Made by a program: the position numbers and the translations under genes
Notes under the pieces: generated by a model
Seen by the model: only the letters and a program-made list of their open reading frames with translations
What the model was told of the DNA's origin: nothing
Databases searched by the model: none
NCBI RefSeq assembly: GCF_900496965.1
Contig: NZ_UFQB01000006.1
Location: 212,461-276,460, forward strand
Length of the DNA: 64,000 nt
Source of the DNA: Achromobacter agilis
Lineage (GTDB): Bacteria; Pseudomonadota; Gammaproteobacteria; Burkholderiales; Burkholderiaceae_B
Direction: 5' to 3'
In this document: in pieces, positions 54,023 to 62,375 of the stretch
How positions within the stretch are numbered: the first letter of the stretch is position 1
Layout of the letters: each line of letters begins with the position of its first letter

Positions 54023-55288
54023 ATGTCCCTGATCGTTCACAAATATGGCGGTACTTCGATGGGCTCGGTCGAGCGCATCAAGAACGTGGCGCGCCGCGTC
54101 GCGAAGTGGCACGCTGCCGGCCACCAGGTTGTCGTTGTCCCGTCGGCGATGGCGGGCGAAACCAATCGCCTGCTTGGCCTGGCGCGCGAGATTTCGCCGC
54201 AGCCCGACTCCCGCGAGCTCGACATGATCGCCGCCACCGGCGAGCAGGCCAGCAGCGGCCTGCTGGCCATTGCCCTGCAGGCCGAAGGCGTGCCGGCGCG
54301 CAGCTACGCAGGCTGGCAAGTGCCCGTGCGTACGGATTCGTCCTACACGAAGGCGCGTATCAGCTCCATCGACGACGCCCGCATCCGCGGCGACCTGGAC
54401 GCCGGCCGCGTGGTCATCGTCACGGGTTTCCAGGGCGTCGATCCCGAAGGCCACATCACCACGCTCGGCCGCGGCGGTTCCGACACCTCGGCCGTGGCCG
54501 TGGCGGCCGCCATCAAGGCCGACGAATGCCTGATCTACACCGACGTGGACGGCGTCTATACGACCGATCCGCGCGTGGTACCCGAAGCGCGCCGCATGGC
54601 CGTCGTTTCCTTCGAGGAAATGCTGGAAATGGCGTCGCTGGGTTCCAAGGTCCTGCAGATCCGTTCGGTTGAATTCGCCGGCAAGTACCGTGTCCCGGTC
54701 CGGGTCCTGTCCTCGCTGACCGACCCGCTTATCCCGCTCGAAGAAGAAATGGTTTCGGGCACGCTGATTACTTTTGAGGAAGACGAAAAAATGGAAGCCG
54801 CCGTTGTCTCCGGCATCGCCTTCAGCCGCGACGAAGCCAAAATCACCCTGCTGGCCGTTCCGGACAAGCCCGGTATCGCCTTCTCGATCCTGGGTCCGGT
54901 CGCCGCCGCCAACATCGACGTCGACATGATCGTGCAGAACCAATCCGTGGCTGGCACGACGGATTTCTCGTTCACCGTGAATCGCAACGAGTTCGCGCGT
55001 GCCGTGGACCTGCTCAAGCGCGAAGTCATCCCGGCCGTGGGCGCGCGTGAATTGTCCACCGACGAGAAGGTCGCCAAGGTCTCCATCGTCGGCATCGGCA
55101 TGCGCTCGCACGTGGGCGTGGCCAGCCTGATGTTCCAGACGCTTTCGCAGGAAGGCATCAACATCCAGATGATCAGCACCAGCGAAATCAAGACCTCGGT
55201 GATCATCGACGACAAGTACATGGAATTGGGCGTGCGCGCGCTGCATAAGGCCTTCGGCCTGGACCAGGCGCCGGTCGAAAAGGCCTGA
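54023..55288 (+). CDS. lysC: Aspartate kinase
   Basis: Phosphorylates aspartate in the first step towards lysine, methionine, threonine and diaminopimelate. The 421-residue monofunctional enzyme has the kinase signature VHKYGGTSMGS at residue 5, the TLGRGGSDTSAVAVAAAI segment near residue 155, and two C-terminal ACT domains (about residues 265-415; ISTSEIKTSVIIDDKYMELGVRALHKAFGL) for feedback control. Length fits the type with both ACT domains fused. A TAGAAT -10-like box lies near 53967 upstream, without a good -35. The tRNA-Ser gene follows on the same strand. Confidence 0.96.
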   Translation: MSLIVHKYGGTSMGSVERIKNVARRVAKWHAAGHQVVVVPSAMAGETNRLLGLAREISPQPDSRELDMIAATGEQASSGLLAIALQAEGVPARSYAGWQVPVRTDSSYTKARISSIDDARIRGDLDAGRVVIVTGFQGVDPEGHITTLGRGGSDTSAVAVAAAIKADECLIYTDVDGVYTTDPRVVPEARRMAVVSFEEMLEMASLGSKVLQIRSVEFAGKYRVPVRVLSSLTDPLIPLEEEMVSGTLITFEEDEKMEAAVVSGIAFSRDEAKITLLAVPDKPGIAFSILGPVAAANIDVDMIVQNQSVAGTTDFSFTVNRNEFARAVDLLKREVIPAVGARELSTDEKVAKVSIVGIGMRSHVGVASLMFQTLSQEGINIQMISTSEIKTSVIIDDKYMELGVRALHKAFGLDQAPVEKA

Positions 55289-55376
55289 GTACAGGGCTTC
55301 GGCACGAATTTTTTTTCGATGGCGGCCCCTGGGTGGGCATGAGTGAAAAAAGTCGTGCTAGAATCTCGTTCTCTTC

Positions 55377-55469
55377 GGAGATGTGCCCGAGAGGCTGAAG
55401 GGGCTCCCCTGCTAAGGGAGTATGTGGCTAAAAACTGCATCGTGGGTTCGAATCCCACCATCTCCGCCA
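55377..55469 (+). tRNA. tRNA-Ser (GCT)
   Basis: A 93-nt type II tRNA. The acceptor stem GGAGATG pairs with CATCTCC, followed by discriminator G and encoded CCA. The anticodon stem-loop CTCCCCTGCTAAGGGAG carries the anticodon GCT, which reads AGC and AGU serine codons. A long variable arm (TATGTGGCTAAAAACTGCATC) and the T-arm GTGGGTTCGAATCCCAC are clear. A terminator at 55506 follows. Confidence 0.95.
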
Positions 55470-55505
55470 GATTCTCTCCAAGCCGGTTTCGGCCAGCCTG
55501 GAGAT

Positions 55506-55543
55506 AAAAAACCCGCAATCGCGAAAGCGATTGCGGGTTTTTT
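55506..55543. terminator. Terminator after tRNA-Ser
   Basis: ACCCGCAATCGC and GCGATTGCGGGT around GAAA, with A-run before and T-run after. It ends the tRNA-Ser (and probably lysC) transcript. Confidence 0.92.
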
Positions 55544-55632
55544 CATTGGGGCGCCGGCGGGCGCATTGGAGCCGGTGCGCATGCCCGAACCGGCATGAGA
55601 GAATTCCCCTTTCCCCTCTTTGCGCCGCCACC

Positions 55633-56697
55633 TTGAAACACCTGCTCGCCACACTCGACCAGCGGGATGATTTCGATGAAATCATCGATGTGCGTACGCC
55701 GCTCGAATTCGCCGACGATCATATTCCTGGCGCGATCAACGCGCCGGTGCTGAGCAACGAAGAGCGGGCCGTGGTCGGCACGCTTTACAAGCAGGTCTCG
55801 CCGTTCGAGGCCTCGCGGGTGGGCGCCGCGCTGGTGGCGCGCAACATCGCGGCGCATCTGGACACCACTTTCGCGGACCGGCGGCAGGGCTGGCGTCCGC
55901 TGATCTACTGCTGGCGCGGCGGCACGCGTTCCGGCTCCATGACGACCATGTTCAACATGATCGGCTGGCGCGCGCGGCAGCTCGACGGCGGCTACAAGGC
56001 CTATCGCCAGGCAACGCTGGCGGCGCTGGAGCGCCTGCCCGGCGCCTTGCGCTACATCGTGCTGGTGGGGCCGACCGGCAGCGGCAAGACGCGTTTGTTG
56101 AATGCCCTGGCCAGGGCAGGCGCACAAACGCTGGACCTGGAGCAGCTGGCCTCGCATCGCGGTTCGCTGCTGGGGGCGTGGGCCGGCGTTCCCCAGCCGT
56201 CGCAAAAGGCATTCGATACGCAGCTCGCGCAGGCATTGCACGGGTTCGATCGGTCGGTTCCGGTGTTCGTCGAGGCGGAAAGCCGCAAGATCGGCGCGGT
56301 CGCCTTGCCGGCGGCGCTGCTGGCCGCCATGCACGCGAGCCCGTGCGTCGAGGTCAGGTCCAGCCGCGAAGACCGAGCCGCCTTTCTGCTGCAGGACTAC
56401 GCGCAGCTGTTCGACGATCCCGGGTCCCTCAAGGCGCAGCTGCAGCGCATGGTCGGCCTGCACAGCCGCGAGCGCGTGGTGGGCTGGCAGGCTCTGGTCG
56501 ACCAGGGCGCGCGCGTGGAGCTGGCGCGAGAGCTGATAGACCGGCACTACGACCCGGCCTATGCCCGCAGCTGCCATGCGCACTTCGCGCAATTGCCCCA
56601 GGCCCTGCGCCTGGACTTCCGGCCCAACGACGTGGACGTCGTGGAGCAGGCCAGGGTGCTGCTGGCCCGGCTGGAATCGATGGATGCCGGCGCCTAG
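55633..56697 (+). CDS. selU: tRNA 2-selenouridine synthase
   Basis: Replaces sulphur by selenium in 2-thiouridine at the wobble position of some tRNAs (also called MnmH). The 354-residue protein has an N-terminal rhodanese domain with the active-site cysteine Cys93 in IYCWRGGTRSGSM and a C-terminal P-loop domain with Walker A GPTGSGKT near residue 145. No ATG fits the start: I chose TTG 55633, which gives the normal N-terminus just before the rhodanese fold. TTG 55546 is an alternative. No good ribosome-binding site precedes either one. The gene begins 90 bp after a terminator, so it must have its own promoter. Confidence 0.9.
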   Translation: MKHLLATLDQRDDFDEIIDVRTPLEFADDHIPGAINAPVLSNEERAVVGTLYKQVSPFEASRVGAALVARNIAAHLDTTFADRRQGWRPLIYCWRGGTRSGSMTTMFNMIGWRARQLDGGYKAYRQATLAALERLPGALRYIVLVGPTGSGKTRLLNALARAGAQTLDLEQLASHRGSLLGAWAGVPQPSQKAFDTQLAQALHGFDRSVPVFVEAESRKIGAVALPAALLAAMHASPCVEVRSSREDRAAFLLQDYAQLFDDPGSLKAQLQRMVGLHSRERVVGWQALVDQGARVELARELIDRHYDPAYARSCHAHFAQLPQALRLDFRPNDVDVVEQARVLLARLESMDAGA

Positions 56698-56703
56698 CCG
56701 CGC

Positions 56704-57666
56704 TCAGTCGATGCGCACGCCTGTCATGTCGACGAGGTTGCGCCAGTTCTTCACTTCGTCTTCCTGATAGGCCTTGAGGTCCGCGGGGCTGCCTGCGGCC
56801 GGGGCCATGCCGATCTGCGTGGCGAGCTGGCGCAGTTCCGGGGTGGCAAGCACCTGGTTGACCTCGGCGTTGAGGCGCTCGACGACGGGCGGGGGCGTGT
56901 CGCGCGGCGCGAACATCGCGAACCAGACCACGAGCTCGTGCTTGTCCAGCCCGCTTTCGGCCACCGTTGGAATATCCGGCGCGAACGAGGCCCGTTGCGG
57001 GGTGGTGACGGCCAGGGCCCGGACTTTGCCCGCGGCAATCTGCGGCAGGCTGGGCCCGACGTTTTCGAAGGCATAGGAGATGCGGCCGCTCATGAGATCG
57101 GTCATCATGCCGCCCACGTTGCTGTAGAGCACCGTGGCGACGTCGACGTCCGCCATGCGCTTGAGCAGTTCCACCCAAACCCGTGCCGTCGTGTTGCTGG
57201 CGCCGAAGTTCAGGGCGCCGGGCTGTGCGCGGGCGGCGGCGATCAGCTCGGGCAGCGTGCTGGCTTTGGTGTCGGCATTGCCGATGAGGATCATGGGCAG
57301 CCGGCCCATCAGCGCGACCGGCGCGAAGTCCTTGATCGGGTCGTAGGGCAAACGCTGGTACAGGCTGGCGTTGGCGGCCATCGGGCCGTTGGTGCCCATC
57401 AGCAGGGTATAGCCGTCCGGCGCGCTGCGCGCGACGTAGGCGGCGCCGATGCCGCCGCCCGCGCCCGGCTTGTTCTCGACGGTGACGGGCTGCCCCAGCC
57501 TTTCGCTCAGGCCTTTGGCGACGCAGCGTGCGAGCGTGTCCGTCGCGGAGCCCGCGCCGAACGGAACCACCATGTTGATCGGTTTGTCGGGAAAGGCCGC
57601 GCTGGCGTTCATACAGGCGGCGCCCAGCAGCAGGAGCGCCGCCAATTGCTTCATCGTTCTGGACAT
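56704..57666 (-). CDS. Bug-family tripartite tricarboxylate transporter receptor (TctC-like)
   Basis: A 320-residue periplasmic receptor with signal peptide ending at MNASAAFPDKP (cleavage about residue 23). Landmarks: FPDKPINMVVPFGAGSATDTLARCVAKGL, VENKPGAGGGIGAAYVARSAPDGYTLL and GKVRALAVTTPQ. No membrane partners are close. It is 22 bp downstream of the TfdA-like dioxygenase on the same strand, so the two are probably one transcript; the receptor may capture the substrate of the dioxygenase or a related acid. It is convergent with selU. Confidence 0.92.
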   Translation of the reverse strand: MSRTMKQLAALLLLGAACMNASAAFPDKPINMVVPFGAGSATDTLARCVAKGLSERLGQPVTVENKPGAGGGIGAAYVARSAPDGYTLLMGTNGPMAANASLYQRLPYDPIKDFAPVALMGRLPMILIGNADTKASTLPELIAAARAQPGALNFGASNTTARVWVELLKRMADVDVATVLYSNVGGMMTDLMSGRISYAFENVGPSLPQIAAGKVRALAVTTPQRASFAPDIPTVAESGLDKHELVVWFAMFAPRDTPPPVVERLNAEVNQVLATPELRQLATQIGMAPAAGSPADLKAYQEDEVKNWRNLVDMTGVRID

Positions 57667-57688
57667 ATGCGGATCTCGGTCGTGAGGG

Positions 57689-58570
57689 TCAGGCGACGGT
57701 GGGGCCGGTGTCCTGCACCGTGGCGCGGCGCATCGAGCGGCGGTACTTTTCATCGAAGCCGGCGCCGCGATGCATGGTGCAGCGGTTGTCCCAAAGGACC
57801 AGGTCGTTGGTGCGCCAGCGATGCCGGTAGACGAATTGCGGTTGCGTGGCGAAGGCCATCAGCTCGTCGACCAGTACCCGGCCGGCTTCATCGCTCATGC
57901 CTTCGATGCGGCTGATATGCGAGGCGATGTACAGCGCGCGGCGGCCGGTGGCCGCGTGCGTGCGCACGAGCACCTGCCGCACCGGGGGCTGGCGTTCGCG
58001 CCAGGCGGGAGGGATCGAACCGACGTCGAAATCGGTCAGGCCGCGCGAGTGGAAATAGTCGTGCACCGCGATCAAGGGCGCCAGGCGCTCCTGCCTGGCG
58101 CCGTCCAGGGCCTCCCAGGCCGCCCGCATGTCGGCAAATTCCGTGGCGCCGCCGACAGGCGGAATTTCCTGCGCGGACAGCAGGGACACGCTGGCGGGCG
58201 TGTGCTTGAACGAGCTGTCGGTATGCCAGAGCTGGTTGCTCAGGTTGATCAGGCGGCGGATGTCGCCCGGGTCGAGAATGCCGCCGCGTTCGTCCAGATT
58301 GGAAATGTCGGACAGCTCCGCGTGGTTCAGCCGGCGCGGACGGTCGGCGTTATAGACCGAGGCGCCCACGGATATCTCCAGCGGTCCGAATTGCTGCGCG
58401 ACGGCCAACTGCTCCGCTTCGTTCAACGGCTGCTCGGGCACGACCAGCACCGCGTACCGGTGCAGCGCGTCGCGCAGCGCGTCCGCGTCCTGGCTAGACA
58501 GGGACGCCCGCAAGTTGATATTGGAGACTTCGGCGACAAAGTCCGGGCGGACGGGTGTCAGTTCGATCAT
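57689..58570 (-). CDS. TauD/TfdA-family 2-oxoglutarate-dependent dioxygenase
   Basis: A 293-residue Fe(II)/2-oxoglutarate dioxygenase of the TauD/TfdA family. The iron ligands are His and Asp in LWHTDSSFKHTPASVSLL near residue 115, and the distal histidine in NRCTMHRGAGFD near residue 266; the arginine for 2-oxoglutarate is in SMRRATVQD near the end. It looks closer to TfdA (cleaves 2,4-dichlorophenoxyacetate) than to TauD by the HTDSSF and DNRCTMHR patterns, but this does not prove the substrate. An IclR gene is divergent from it, and a Bug receptor gene is its likely operon partner. Confidence 0.9.
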   Translation of the reverse strand: MIELTPVRPDFVAEVSNINLRASLSSQDADALRDALHRYAVLVVPEQPLNEAEQLAVAQQFGPLEISVGASVYNADRPRRLNHAELSDISNLDERGGILDPGDIRRLINLSNQLWHTDSSFKHTPASVSLLSAQEIPPVGGATEFADMRAAWEALDGARQERLAPLIAVHDYFHSRGLTDFDVGSIPPAWRERQPPVRQVLVRTHAATGRRALYIASHISRIEGMSDEAGRVLVDELMAFATQPQFVYRHRWRTNDLVLWDNRCTMHRGAGFDEKYRRSMRRATVQDTGPTVA

Positions 58571-58629
58571 TTCTTCCCTTCTCCTTAGGCATGCCAGGGC
58601 TTGCGATTGCGCCCTGGTATGCTATTATT

Positions 58630-58663
58630 TTTCGACTATCGAAAAATATTTCTTCTATCGAAA
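58630..58663. promoter_or_regulatory. Two candidate IclR operators
   Basis: TTTCGACTATCGAAA (58630-58644; symmetric over 21 bp if flanks are included) and TTTCTTCTATCGAAA (58649-58663) lie end to end, 19 bp apart, in the gap between the dioxygenase and IclR genes. The second one ends five bases before the IclR start, consistent with autoregulation as well as control of the dioxygenase. Confidence 0.6.
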
Positions 58664-58668
58664 TAATC

Positions 58669-59463
58669 ATGCCCAATATTCCGAGTGAGCAAACTTGGGG
58701 TTTACCCAAGGGCAGCGATCAATTCGTCGAGGCTTTCGCCCGCGGGCTGGCGGTCATCAGGGCGTTCGGCCCTGGCTATCAGTCGCTGACACTGAGCGAA
58801 GTGGCGGAGCGCACCGGCCTGACGCCCGCTGGCGCGCGCCGCTTGCTGTACACGCTTGTGACGCTGGGTTATGCGCGCAACGACGAGCGCCGGTTCAGCC
58901 TGGCGCCCGCGGTGCTGGAGCTGGGTTACGCTTATCTGTCGTCGCTGTCCTGGCGCGATATCGCGCGCCACGCGGTCGAGGAATTCATGCGCAATACCGG
59001 CGAGATCTGCACGGTGTCGGTGCTCGATGGCAATAACGTGGTCTATGTTGCGCGCGCCGAGATGCCCAGCCCGCTGTCGCGGCGCCTGGGTGTCGGAGAA
59101 CGCCTGCCCACGCATGCCACTTCCAGCGGGCACGTGCTGCTGGCCGGCGCGAGCGCGGCGGAGCGCGAGGCCTTCCTTGCCAACGCTCCATTCGAACGGT
59201 ATACGCAACATACGTTGATCGAAGCGGCGCCCCTGCGGCGTGCTATCGATGAAGCGGCGAGGGCGGGATACGCCGTGGCCAACGAGCAGCTGGAGCTGGG
59301 CATCTGCGGCCTGGCGGTGCCGGTCAAGGACGAAAGAGGCCGGGTCGTGGCCGCCCTGACCACCAGCCTGAACCTGGCCCGGCACGACTACGCCGAGATC
59401 CCCGGCAAGTTCTGCCAGAAGCTTCACGACACCGCGGCGCAGATCGGCAAGGCGCTGGGCTAG
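58669..59463 (+). CDS. IclR-family transcriptional regulator (PcaR/PobR-like)
   Basis: A 264-residue regulator. The N-terminal helix-turn-helix (SDQFVEAFARGLAVIRAFG, then LTLSEVAERTGLTPAGARRLLYTLVTLGYA) is followed by the IclR effector domain (GVGERLPTHATSSGHVLLAGASAAEREAFL; GICGLAVPVKDERGRVVAAL). The group with DQFVEAFARGL typically controls breakdown of aromatic acids. ATG 58669 starts just after two palindromic sites. It likely regulates the divergent dioxygenase-Bug unit. Confidence 0.93.
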   Translation: MPNIPSEQTWGLPKGSDQFVEAFARGLAVIRAFGPGYQSLTLSEVAERTGLTPAGARRLLYTLVTLGYARNDERRFSLAPAVLELGYAYLSSLSWRDIARHAVEEFMRNTGEICTVSVLDGNNVVYVARAEMPSPLSRRLGVGERLPTHATSSGHVLLAGASAAEREAFLANAPFERYTQHTLIEAAPLRRAIDEAARAGYAVANEQLELGICGLAVPVKDERGRVVAALTTSLNLARHDYAEIPGKFCQKLHDTAAQIGKALG

Positions 59464-59491
59464 ATATGCGAGCCGGGCAGGGGTGCCTGAC

Positions 59492-59520
59492 TTGCGCGGT
59501 CCGTGAAATAACGCTATTAT
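59492..59520 (+). promoter_or_regulatory. Promoter of tRNA-Arg copy 1
   Basis: TTGCGC (59492) and TATTAT (59515) with a 17-bp spacer, ending 19 bp before the tRNA. A good sigma-70-type promoter. Confidence 0.7.
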
Positions 59521-59539
59521 TCAAGGCTTGCTTTGAAAC

Positions 59540-59616
59540 GCGCCCGTAGCTCAGCTGGATAGAGTACCTGGCTACGAACCAGGGGGTCGTAGGTTCGAAT
59601 CCTGCCGGGCGCACCA
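59540..59616 (+). tRNA. tRNA-Arg (ACG), copy 1
   Basis: A 77-nt tRNA with acceptor GCGCCCG paired to CGGGCGC, discriminator A73 and encoded CCA. The anticodon loop CTACGAA carries ACG, which after A-to-I editing reads CGU, CGC and CGA. D-arm AGCTCAGCTGGATAGAG and T-arm GTAGGTTCGAATCCTGC are canonical. Confidence 0.96.
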
Positions 59617-59652
59617 ATTCAAGAAAGCAAGCAGTGGTAAATCAGTGGCAGT

Positions 59653-59686
59653 AAAAACGAAGTAAAAGCAAAAACGAAGTAAAAGC
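59653..59686 (+). repeat. 17-bp tandem duplication
   Basis: AAAAACGAAGTAAAAGC occurs twice back to back between tRNA-Arg copies 1 and 2, in otherwise unremarkable spacer DNA. Confidence 0.8.
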
Positions 59687-59700
59687 GGCAAGATTTCTGA

Positions 59701-59706
59701 TATAAT
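59701..59706 (+). promoter_or_regulatory. Extended -10 of tRNA-Arg copy 2
   Basis: TGATATAAT contains a perfect TATAAT preceded by TG (extended -10 element), 17 bp before the tRNA. No good -35 is seen, which fits the extended -10 type. Confidence 0.6.
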
Positions 59707-59723
59707 TTTGCCTCTTTGCCGGA

Positions 59724-59800
59724 GCGCCCGTAGCTCAGCTGGATAGAGTACCTGGCTACGAACCAGGGGGTCGTAGGTTCGAATCCTGCCGGGCGCGCCA
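59724..59800 (+). tRNA. tRNA-Arg (ACG), copy 2
   Basis: Identical to copy 1 in 76 of 77 positions; the one difference is the discriminator, G73 instead of A73. The CCA end is encoded. It lies 107 bp after copy 1 in the same direction. Confidence 0.96.
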
Positions 59801-59841
59801 AGTTTCAAGTCATTGGACTTGGCCAATACAGCAAAGAAAAT

Positions 59842-59881
59842 GGAAAGGCCTTTGATCTCGCATCGAAGGCCTTTTTGTTTT
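59842..59881 (+). terminator. Terminator after tRNA-Arg copy 2
   Basis: GGCCTTTGAT and ATCGAAGGCC stem around CTCGC followed by TTTTTGTTTT. It ends the tRNA-Arg transcript(s). Confidence 0.85.
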
Positions 59882-59926
59882 GCGGTGCGCCATGTTCAAC
59901 GTACGGCTGGAGGCGCTTTCCAGAAA

Positions 59927-60703
59927 CTAGAATCGGATAGTCACGCCGGCCATGGGGCCTTGCAGCACCGCGTCGAATTTGAAGCCGCCGCTGCTGTAAT
60001 CCACGCCCAGCGCGCGATAGCCGATCGCGGCCGAGACGTTCTTGCTGATGTTGTAGCCGAGCCCGAGCCCCACATCCCAATCCGCCTCCGCGCCGCCCGC
60101 GCCGACCAGGCCCCAACCGGTCAGGTAGAACTTGGGGCTCAAGACGTAGTTTCCGCGCACGCCCACCAGGCCATCGACCCACGTGGCGCCCTCGCTGCGC
60201 GTCCTGCCGTTCAGATGCGCGCCCTTGAGCGTGATGTCCGTGTCGACCGACCAGACTCGCAGGCCCGCGACGACGTCCAGTTGGTGCGGCGAATTTTCCA
60301 GGACGGAGTAGCCCGCCCCGATGAGTCCGGCGAAGGTCGACGTCTTCACGTCCGCGCTGGTGGCCAGCAGGCCGAGCGGGGTATCCCCCTGCGAGCCGAT
60401 CTTGGTATAGATGAGGTCGCCGAAGATACTGTAGCGGCCTTTGCGCGCCTCGGCGATCAGCATGGCGCCAAAGTCGAGGTTGTCGAACAGCTTGTCGAAG
60501 TCCGCGTCGACGTCGATGACGAACTGGCGCCGGTGGGACACCTTGCCGGAAAGGCCGGCCGCCCAGAAATAAGGCGTGGCCGAGAATTGCCATTCACTTG
60601 AAAGCGGGGTGCCCGCCGCGGTGGCGGCATCCGGTTCGGCGCCGAATCCGGGCGCGGCATAGAGCATTGCGCAAACCAGGCTGCCAGCGATTTTTTTCTT
60701 CAT
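59927..60703 (-). CDS. Outer-membrane beta-barrel protein, unknown role
   Basis: A 258-residue protein with signal peptide MKKKIAGSLVCAMLYAAPGFGA. The rest is alternating hydrophobic strands with aromatic girdles (WQFSATPYFWAAGLSG, RYSIFGDLIYTKIG, LDVVAGLRVWSVDTDI, YFLTGW-like and GLGLGYNISKNVSAAIGYRALGVDY) and ends with phenylalanine (VTIRF), the recognition end for BAM. It looks like the 8-10-strand porin-like family seen beside DUF1254 proteins. The DUF1254 gene is upstream on the same strand, separated by 97 bp. Function unknown. Confidence 0.85.
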   Translation of the reverse strand: MKKKIAGSLVCAMLYAAPGFGAEPDAATAAGTPLSSEWQFSATPYFWAAGLSGKVSHRRQFVIDVDADFDKLFDNLDFGAMLIAEARKGRYSIFGDLIYTKIGSQGDTPLGLLATSADVKTSTFAGLIGAGYSVLENSPHQLDVVAGLRVWSVDTDITLKGAHLNGRTRSEGATWVDGLVGVRGNYVLSPKFYLTGWGLVGAGGAEADWDVGLGLGYNISKNVSAAIGYRALGVDYSSGGFKFDAVLQGPMAGVTIRF

Positions 60704-60800
60704 TGCAAACCCTCCCCAAGCGGGAGGCGCGAGGAATCGGATCTATCGCGCCTCCACGAGCGTAAAGCCGGCCTGATGCCTTCCGGGCGCAAGCTCGGTA

Positions 60801-62243
60801 TCAGCTCACCCTTCGTACGGGAGGTATGGTCCAGGAGCCATTGATGATCGACGGATCGCTCTCGTTGGGCCAGTAAAGACGCATCATCAAGATGAACTTC
60901 CCCTTGGGCGCGGGCAGCCAGTTCGACTCCAGCTCGGGTCCAGGGGACTCATGCTGTATGAGCAGGTCGATCGAGCCGTCCGGCTTTGCCTTCAACGGTT
61001 GGCGCGCGCTGATCGAGTAGCGGTTCAATGGGTTGTCGACGAAGAAGTAGGACGCGTCGTACATCGTCAGCGACCAGAATCCGGAAACAGGAGGGGTGAG
61101 CCCCTTCTTGAAAGTCAGCACGTACTTTTCAGACCCGTTGTAGGCACGTTTGATGGCGCCGGTGTCGGACTTCAGCGACGTGGGGTAGATCGCGTCCTGC
61201 GGACGGTTGGCGCCGAGGCCGATCGCGGTGATCAGGGCGCGTTGAAGATAATTTGTCCCGTAAATGCCCGTTTTCGTCGTGAAGCCCCAGCCGTCGATGT
61301 CCTGGATATCGCCGTCGCTGGCTTTGAAGTGCGTCATGATCCGCCCGAAACCAACCTGGGGGACGCGCTTCGCAAGGGCTGGGTCGAGCTTGCTCTTGTC
61401 GAAATCCTGGCCGGGCACGATGCCTATCGACGCCAGCTTCGCCACCATGGGGCCATCCGCGGCGCTGGGCGGATTCCTTTTCAGCAGTTCGGCAAATAAA
61501 GTGAAGTATTCGACCGCATCCATATTGTTGACCTGGTCGCGGACCGACATTTTCATGTCGATCGCCGGATCGACCTTCCCCGCGGGCGGATTCCAGTCCT
61601 TGCCCCAGGCGCTGAGCGGGCAGAGCTTAACCTCGTCCTGCAGCTTGTGGACCTGGGCATAATCCTCGGGCGTGCCGGAACAGTAAATGCGGCCAAGCAG
61701 CCAGACGATGCTCGTTGGCGACTTGTACTGGACCATGCCCTGGGGGATCGACCCTTCCCACCCGGGGCCGGTCACCACGAAGGTCTGCTGGCCCGTGCCC
61801 GTTGTGCGCTTTCCGGGAACGTCGAACACTGTCGTCCACCCATCCAGCATCGGAAACAGGGCGTAGCGGTCGTTCAGGTTGGGCAAGCTGACGACCCACG
61901 GCTCGTCGCCCACATCGAAGAAGGCGGTGGTGTACAGGGTGTCCGCGTTTGGCGCCGTTACATCCCGGAATTTGGCATCCGGATATTGGCGCAACTTGAT
62001 GAGACGCCCCATCGGAGCCCGGGTCCCTTTCGGTTCGGCGACGTTGGTGAGGACTCTCCTGGTCATCTCCATCGTCACGAGGGGATAGGCGTAAATATAG
62101 GCGTCGGTCGCCAGTCCGAATTGTTCATCGCCTTCCGGCAAATTCGCGACCAGGCCGTCCCCGGCGCGGGCGGATGTGCCCAGGGAACCGACCGCCAGCA
62201 GGGCCAGACCGCCTGCGTTCAATCTGCGACGTGTTAGCTTCAT
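60801..62243 (-). CDS. DUF1254/DUF1214 family exported protein
   Basis: A 480-residue exported protein of the DUF1254 (N-terminal) and DUF1214 (C-terminal) two-domain family. The signal peptide is MKLTRRRLNAGGLALLAVGSLGTSARA, with an RRR stretch that could be a Tat signal. Landmarks: AYIYAYPLVTMEMTRRVLTNV, NADTLYTTAFFDVGDEPWVVSLP and the later GFWSLTMYDASYFFVDNPLNRYSI. GGAGG lies seven bases before ATG 62243. Family function is unknown; members are often secreted or periplasmic and are commonly paired with outer-membrane proteins, as here. Confidence 0.9.
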   Translation of the reverse strand: MKLTRRRLNAGGLALLAVGSLGTSARAGDGLVANLPEGDEQFGLATDAYIYAYPLVTMEMTRRVLTNVAEPKGTRAPMGRLIKLRQYPDAKFRDVTAPNADTLYTTAFFDVGDEPWVVSLPNLNDRYALFPMLDGWTTVFDVPGKRTTGTGQQTFVVTGPGWEGSIPQGMVQYKSPTSIVWLLGRIYCSGTPEDYAQVHKLQDEVKLCPLSAWGKDWNPPAGKVDPAIDMKMSVRDQVNNMDAVEYFTLFAELLKRNPPSAADGPMVAKLASIGIVPGQDFDKSKLDPALAKRVPQVGFGRIMTHFKASDGDIQDIDGWGFTTKTGIYGTNYLQRALITAIGLGANRPQDAIYPTSLKSDTGAIKRAYNGSEKYVLTFKKGLTPPVSGFWSLTMYDASYFFVDNPLNRYSISARQPLKAKPDGSIDLLIQHESPGPELESNWLPAPKGKFILMMRLYWPNESDPSIINGSWTIPPVRRVS

Positions 62244-62375
62244 TTTTCCCTCCAACGAGAATGTGTGGTGAAGTGCACGAGAGGCTTCAAGCAAGAAAAC
62301 GACTTTTCAAGCGGGTAGGACTGCAATTATCTGGATGAGGTGGCGAATCTCCGTAGTGCCTGGTTGGAATGGCGG

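Noticed and set aside
59572..59826. Small frames across the tRNA genes (also at 55412-55685, 59324-59617 and 63788-64000)
   Set aside because: They are the antisense reading of tRNA-Ser and tRNA-Arg genes, a well-known source of false proteins.
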